Shown: piece after piece, positions 58,451-64,000 of the stretch
How the letters are laid out: every line of letters begins with the position of its first letter
Numbering within the stretch: position 1 is the first letter of the stretch
The notes under the pieces: model-generated
What the model was told of the DNA's origin: nothing
Seen by the model: only the letters and a program-made list of their open reading frames with translations
The model's database searches: none
Position numbers and translations under genes: made by a program
Assembly (NCBI GenBank): GCA_003260075.1
Contig: QLIY01000143.1
Span: forward strand, 45,563-109,562
DNA: 64,000 bases
Source: Phallusia mammillata
Taxonomy: Eukaryota > Chordata > Ascidiacea > Phlebobranchia > Ascidiidae
Direction of reading: 5' to 3'

Positions 58451-59899
58451 GTGAATGTGCTTCGTGACCTGGCTTACTTTGATGCACCAACCAATCATAA
58501 AAACGATATCGAACGAGTAGATATCAAGAAACATTTCTAGATAAAAGCAGGGCTACTCTAATAAGTGACAAACATTGTTTGTTTAATAACAAAATGCCTA
58601 ACTTTTTGGCCAAAAGTATATTGAATTACAAACGTGGACAAAAATATGTTATTCTGCCCTTACTATCGACTCGTTTTTCGAAATGTGATTTGTCACCTAA
58701 TTATATCAGGTAATATTTTGTGACTTGCTACCAACATCGCGTGGAAGAAATTTGGCAACAGAAAAAATAGTTTGTTAAAACGATATTTAATACATTTTAT
58801 TTCTTTAACTTAGGACTTATTTGTTTTGGTTTGCTGTTTATGAGTGTAATTATAACCTTAAAGTATCTGATACAAACACATGAAAACAGTACGTAAATAC
58901 AGCTATCCAAGCCACAATTACCCAGGCTTAAATACCAGGCTACAAGCTTTTTAATTATGTTTACTTTGGTTGAGTAACCAGCATGTTTATATTGAGTTAA
59001 CAGCTGCCAGTAAATGTGCAAATGATTTGTCAGATAGAACTTGTTGCGCAAATATATTTAGAAACGTTGGCACTAAAACAATTTGTGGGTGAACGTTTTT
59101 CCTTGCTGGCAATCGAGCCTTTTTCATTGGACCGCACTTAGCCTGTTCCACACACCTGATATAGAGTATGATATTTTTGTTTTTAATAGTGCCTTACCAC
59201 ACGGTAATGTTTGGTGACCAACTGATTCGGTTAAATCAACTCTGTCTCGATAAAGCATTTGCTCGGGATGTCCTCTGAAAGTTATCTAAGTGTATCTGAA
59301 ACTGGACACATACAAACGATGACGTCACGCGCGATGACGTCACAAGTATCTACTTTTACTTTTACAGTCGATTAGGTGCAGAAGGAATTTCGCTGAGATG
59401 TTGGTTTCCTAACCAGCTTTAAGTAGTCAATTGTAGCGATTACTACATGCACAAACGCTCGACGCGATTTTGCTTAGATGAGCTCAGTGCAGTAATATTG
59501 TTCTCACAAGGTCGTTCTCAAAAAGCCTAAACTGTATACCTACCATAGAAGAACCGATTTGATCCGTTATCATATATTTTGCGAAGCTCAGTGACGATAA
59601 CATATATTATTTTGTTTCATGCTTGAGTGATATTCTTTACATGGTCAATGGTTGAGATGTACTGAATTACACCGCATTTGGATGGAGGTCAATTTTGCCA
59701 CTGAGGTCCAAAAGTATGGGAAGAAATATCTTACTTCAGATTCCTTTTACAAAGTCACATTAGTAAAGTTATGGTCTAGAATTTGCCACGAATCGGTTAA
59801 CAAACTTGTCTTGTAAGAAAATATATACTTGCTATATTTGATCTCAAAACTGCGAAAAACGTGTGCAAAATGTGCGTCTGTGGTTTGCTGACCAAATTT

Positions 59900-60270
59900 T
59901 TTGGCGTGATAGCACCTTTGTTCCAGTTACTTTCCCATGATTTACACAACGGACCAGCGCAACTTAATCATGGCAGAGATGTCCCCTTTTTGTGACAGTA
60001 ACACGTTTAGCAGTTTACAAGCAGATCGTCTTTCAACAACCCTAAACAATCTTTTAGATGGATTTCCAGTTTGTGCTGTAGGTACATGTAACGTTTAAAA
60101 CGTAACTTTGTTTCAGCCACTTTCCCATGAGACACACAAAGGGCAATCGCAAAACTGACAACTCTTTTTTGTGGCATTAACAAGTTTAGGGACTCGAAGT
60201 TACAAGCAAAAGGCATTTCAACACCCCTACACGGCCTTTTATTTGGATCACTAGTTTTTGTTTTTCGTAA
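59900..60270. repeat. Two diverged direct repeats of ~150 bp
   Basis: Segments at about 59920-60080 and 60110-60265 share TTCAG/CCAGT..ACTTTCCCATGA, ACACAA.GG, TTTTTGTG, CAAGTTTAG, TACAAGCA and CTAA/CACGG.CTTTTAGATGGAT-type blocks in order. They are only moderately alike. No coding potential or element ends were seen. Confidence 0.5.
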
Positions 60271-60663
60271 ACTCACGGTTTGGCAGTCGTAAAAGTCAAT
60301 TTACAGTTGTTCCTAAAGGCCAATAAAGTCGGAAGTGTTTTTTTCCCGTTGTTGGGAATATAGATTGCCTCAGTCTTCAGTTGTGCAAGCAGAAATTGAA
60401 AAGGAAATACAGCCGTTTTTCATTAGACTTTGATTTCAACATGAATTTCATGCTATTACTTTAATTACATTTTCGTTTACTACGACACTGTCACTTTTTT
60501 CTAGCTAATATAGAAAAGAACGCCTAAAGCAGAATCTTAGGACCTTACTAAACACTTGATGTACCAATTACTTATATTTAAAAAGCCGTTTGGAATTGTT
60601 AGGTTTAAAATTGTAAAAATAAGTTTTCATTCATAAGGGAACTGAACTGAAAGTCTGACCAAA

Positions 60664-63600
60664 ATGTCTGATACATGGGCGGTTCTTCAATTGTTTGGAA
60701 TTTACAAATCTCGACTCATTCAGGTAATTTTGTTGGAGTAATTATTTGTTGTTTGTTTGTTACATTTACCATCGTTCATAGCGACCAGCCTCAACGTATA
60801 TAACGAGTCAGTTCAAAGCGTTTTGTTTTATTGTTTTTGATCTGTTTGCATAAAGTAAACCTGTCATCGAATAATAAAGACTCTGCATTGTGGTATATTA
60901 TTTGGGCACATTTTTGCCGTTTGCTTTTAAGAATTGGATTACAACAGTAGTTACTATAACCAATAATTGACTGTTATTTTGCCAAGCGTTTTGTTGTTAA
61001 TACAATTAGCTACTTTTTCAGATTTCAAGCGGGCTAACGAGATCTCATGTGAATGTGGAAAGGTAGGAATTTAAGTGATTAATTTTTCATGACCCCTTTC
61101 TTTTGTACAGTTAAACACTAGTGGAAGACGTACATTAGAAAATGTAAAACACGCAATTTGGTTTTCAGAAAAAAAAAATTTTTTTTTTAGTACTAGCGAA
61201 AACAACGATCGAAGTCTGTATTGTAAAAGTGGTGTGAAAGAAAATATGAAGGTAGGCAAAAATTTTATTAAAATACTTGTAGCAAATTTTATAATCATGA
61301 GCTAACATTGACACAGAATGAATATAAGTAGGTTCGAAAGATGCCAATAATCACAAATAAATATTATTTTGATATTCCATGAACAATCATTTTGTTGTTT
61401 TGTTATTAGATAAAAGGAAAATGGGTAAGCGTGTATAACTTATAAAACTGTTGTTAATTTGCTTATTACAGATTGGTGACCGTGTTATAATCAAGTTAAA
61501 AAAACGGCAATTAAAGCAAGTGCAGAAACTCTGGTGGGACGAGCATATTACAAAAGTATGTTAAAAATAAAATAGTTGTACTTAATAGCCTAACTGACCT
61601 AATTGATACCACTTACCCCAGATAGTTTACCAATTTATTTTTACTCAAGACCAGGGGGAAATTAAGGTTACATTAAACGTATATGTACATTCAGGTGTTA
61701 CAACGCCGGTAAGCAAGAAATAAAATCTTAAAATTGAATAATAAAATAAATAAACAGTAGGTTAAAAAAAAATGGTTTAAAAATTATTGCGCCAGTCCCT
61801 CGAAAAAATGTTTACTACCAGTTTTACTGAAAGGTGTGATGACGTTTACAGTACCAATCCTGATCTACTGTAACTTTACTTTTAAAATCATTTGCCTCAT
61901 GCTTTTTCTAGAACATGGGGAAAGTTGGAACAGTGATTTTCTTCGGCTGTGAACACGAACCTGTTGTTTATTTCCCGGAGTCTGGCCAAAGGTAAACTTA
62001 AGCAACTACAAATTTATTCCTTCTGGTTTACACCCCGGTTTTAAAACATAGTATGCCAGGCGGACGTCATCAAACCGAATTCATGTCTCGAAAAAGCACC
62101 TGTCAGGATTTAGAATTCAACAGAATACTATATTTTTCTGGTTTATTCTTTACCATTTGGCTGGGGTCGCGAACTTTTGCTGTCGTAAGCCAATAAAAAT
62201 CAAATAAATAATATTTAAAGTTAGATTACAGTAAAATGTTAGTCTTTCAGAATTTATGGTTACATTTTAGATTATTGAAACCCTGAACAAATATAATACA
62301 TAAAATAATTTCAAGTTTTCCCGTGTTTAAATATGGTAACCAAATTATTTTGGCAGTTTATCTGTTTCAGGTGGCAATACGCACCGCACAACAAGCTCTT
62401 ACCAGTCTAAGGCTGTTAATGCTTTTAAATTAAAAAATAATTTGTCTGTTTTATCATTACAGCTTCATAATTTTTCAGAACATATTGATGTTTTTATAAA
62501 CGAAACTCTAAGTTGTAAAAAACTATTAAAGCAAACAATTGTACGAAAATATGATTAGTTGCAAAAAATGTTTTTACTATAGTAGTTCCATTAAATCAGA
62601 AGCTTTGAAGAATGTGTCTTCTGAATTTCCATCGGATGGTTCGGAAAAGTTTATTTCTGGTGATCTTAAGGTAAAATCTTTCGTGTGTGACTGAAAAAGT
62701 TGGAACTAAAACTAGGAATTTGTACGGCATACGCAGGCCTACATGAAATTGCCCCCCCCCCCCATCGGATGGTTCGGAAAAGTTTATTTCTGGTGATCTT
62801 AAGGTAAAAACTGTCATGTTTGACTCACTGATAAGGTGGAACTCATTCAAGCATTAAACTAGCATTAAGCATTAAACGTACGGCATACGCAGGCCTACAA
62901 CATGAAATTAGCATCGTAAGCAGACAACTCAGATTGCCTGTATGGACATTTTGCTGTTAAGCGTTTTTATGCGATAATTACACGTTTTCCTCTGTAATAA
63001 TCAGTTTTTTTAGATTGGAGACTATGTGGAGTTGGCTCATGAAGATGAGGTGGTTCAAACGTTACAGGGACGACAGCAAGGGTTAACGTGCAGTCATTGG
63101 GATCAAATACAACCGGTAAGAGATGGTTATGGCTGGAGTAATTTTTTATCGTTTTTTATCTTTTTTTGGAAAATGAAGAAGGTTTAATCGGTGGAAAGTC
63201 ATACGAGATTGCACAATTGCTACATCTCTCATTATACTTAATAAAATGCTGCTACTGTTGCATTGTTTACAATTCACAAAAAGTTCTTTGTACTGTAGCT
63301 TATTTTCTGCCACAAAACACTGCTTCACTCACAACACCCTTGTATTGAATGACCCCTAAGCGCTGCGGCTAACAGCAACGCAATAAAATACGCCCACTTC
63401 ACGCCACATCAGTATAACGGTTCATGCACACAAAGATAATACGCTACAGTACCTTTGTTTTTAAAAATATTTGGCCTGATGCTAACAATACATTTATTTG
63501 AACAGTTTCAACACGTTTTGGGTCGAATTCTTACTTTCACGTGTAATGGTTACGCCTATGTGAATATTGGCGATAAAGAAAGGTAAATCAATGATTACCA

Positions 63601-64000
63601 GTTTTTTTTCTGTTTTGCCTTTAAATTTATTAATTAACGTGATTTGCCCAGTAAACGTTTCATCGATCTTTTACAGTCTTTGTATCAATTCGGTCGCGTT
63701 GCAACGACGGTCAAATGATTTCAATAAAGAAGATCTAGACGGACCGTTAAAGATAACACCAAATGAGGTAGTCTGCCATTAATCTTGAGTTATAGAGAAA
63801 ATACGTGCAACAATATTATGCCGACTTACATATATATAATTGATTAATGTAAGCTTAAGCTACCCCGGGATGTTAAATTTGAGATCTAATTTGGAGGGGC
63901 TGGGAGGTAACCGACTTGATCCGGTAGAACACTATATTTTACATGATACAATTTAATCTGATTTTTACACAGCTACAGAAAACTTATCCTCTCGGCACTG
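60664..64000 (+). CDS. Multi-exon protein with Mind bomb REP-like repeats (3' end outside window)
   Basis: Exons: 60664-60723 (MSDTWAVLQL), 61022-61062, 61191-61251, 61410-61424 (15-bp microexon), 61472-61555, 61655-61678, 61912-61991, 62371 to about 62412, about 62583-62670, 63014-63115, 63506-63582, 63677-63767, 63973 onward. Phases agree except around the eighth exon, whose donor I cannot resolve. Two repeats are visible. The first runs from IGDRVIIK through VQKLWWDE to MGKVGTVIFF and RWQYAP. The second runs from IGDYVELAHEDEVVQTLQ through LGRILTF and AYVNIG to LCINSVALQ. The order GDxV, Q...W, GxVGxV, then RW(F/Y)xP resembles the REP repeats of Mind bomb ubiquitin ligases. No MIB/HERC2 or ZZ domain precedes them; ankyrin and RING parts, if any, would lie downstream. 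A linker exon recurs at 62764-62803 after a C run, probably as an allele. The family call is by motif only. Confidence 0.5.

Larger units (their letters stand above)
56175..60663. other. Intergenic region between copy C and the Mib-like gene
   Basis: The two genes are divergent. Contents: the ~70-bp tandem family at about 56495-56700, the retroposon at 58240-58450, CRE-like TGACGTCA motifs near 59320-59340, and the direct repeats at 59900-60270. Open frames such as 57021-57350 lack any recognised domain, signal or splice support. Confidence 0.55.

Overview
The window is AT-rich animal DNA with short, GT–AG spliced genes, tRNA-derived retroposons, many small hAT-type elements and near-allelic duplicated segments. 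The compact introns, the LDLR-A-repeat GPCR and the repeat content suggest a highly heterozygous marine chordate or invertebrate, most likely an ascidian such as Ciona. The species call is inference; no single sequence proves it.

Layout. Three SLC2/GLUT-like sugar-porter-family genes lie head to tail on the minus strand: copy A (537-6983, its 3' exons off the left edge), copy B (9272-18896) and copy C (45996-56174). They share the same coding exon lengths from exon 2 to the last exon, apart from one extra intron in B, so they arose by duplication. All three have lost the TM7 and TM10 residues that define glucose transport in GLUT1-type proteins. Between B and C lie two paralogous plus-strand genes for small secreted six-cysteine peptides (23787-24471 and 30819-31793), the 3' remains of a possible third (about 32400-32562), and a minus-strand gene for a large receptor with about a dozen LDLR class A modules joined to a rhodopsin-type seven-helix domain (33852-37501). 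On the right, a plus-strand multi-exon gene (60664 to beyond the window) encodes repeats resembling the REP modules of Mind bomb proteins.

The rest is introns and intergenic DNA filled with hAT-like elements with 8-bp target duplications, tRNA-cored retroposons with 11-12-bp target duplications, a dispersed tandem family with a unit of about 70 bp, 9-bp minisatellites and a GC-rich island at 42.9-43.4 kb.

A feature that affects every reading is 40 runs of C, always on the plus strand. Most are exactly 10 bases and four are 58-90 bases. The short runs usually sit where a stretch of sequence restarts as a slightly diverged second copy. One such restart, at 45546, is marked by a single N instead. 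I read the C runs as gap placeholders between stitched haplotypes, so partial exon duplications next to them (copy B exons 5 and 8, copy C exons 3, 4 and 7, peptide gene 1 exon 3, the Mib-like exon 9) are probably alleles rather than extra exons.

The transporter, receptor and peptide genes all act at the membrane or outside the cell, but nothing in the sequence ties them into one pathway.
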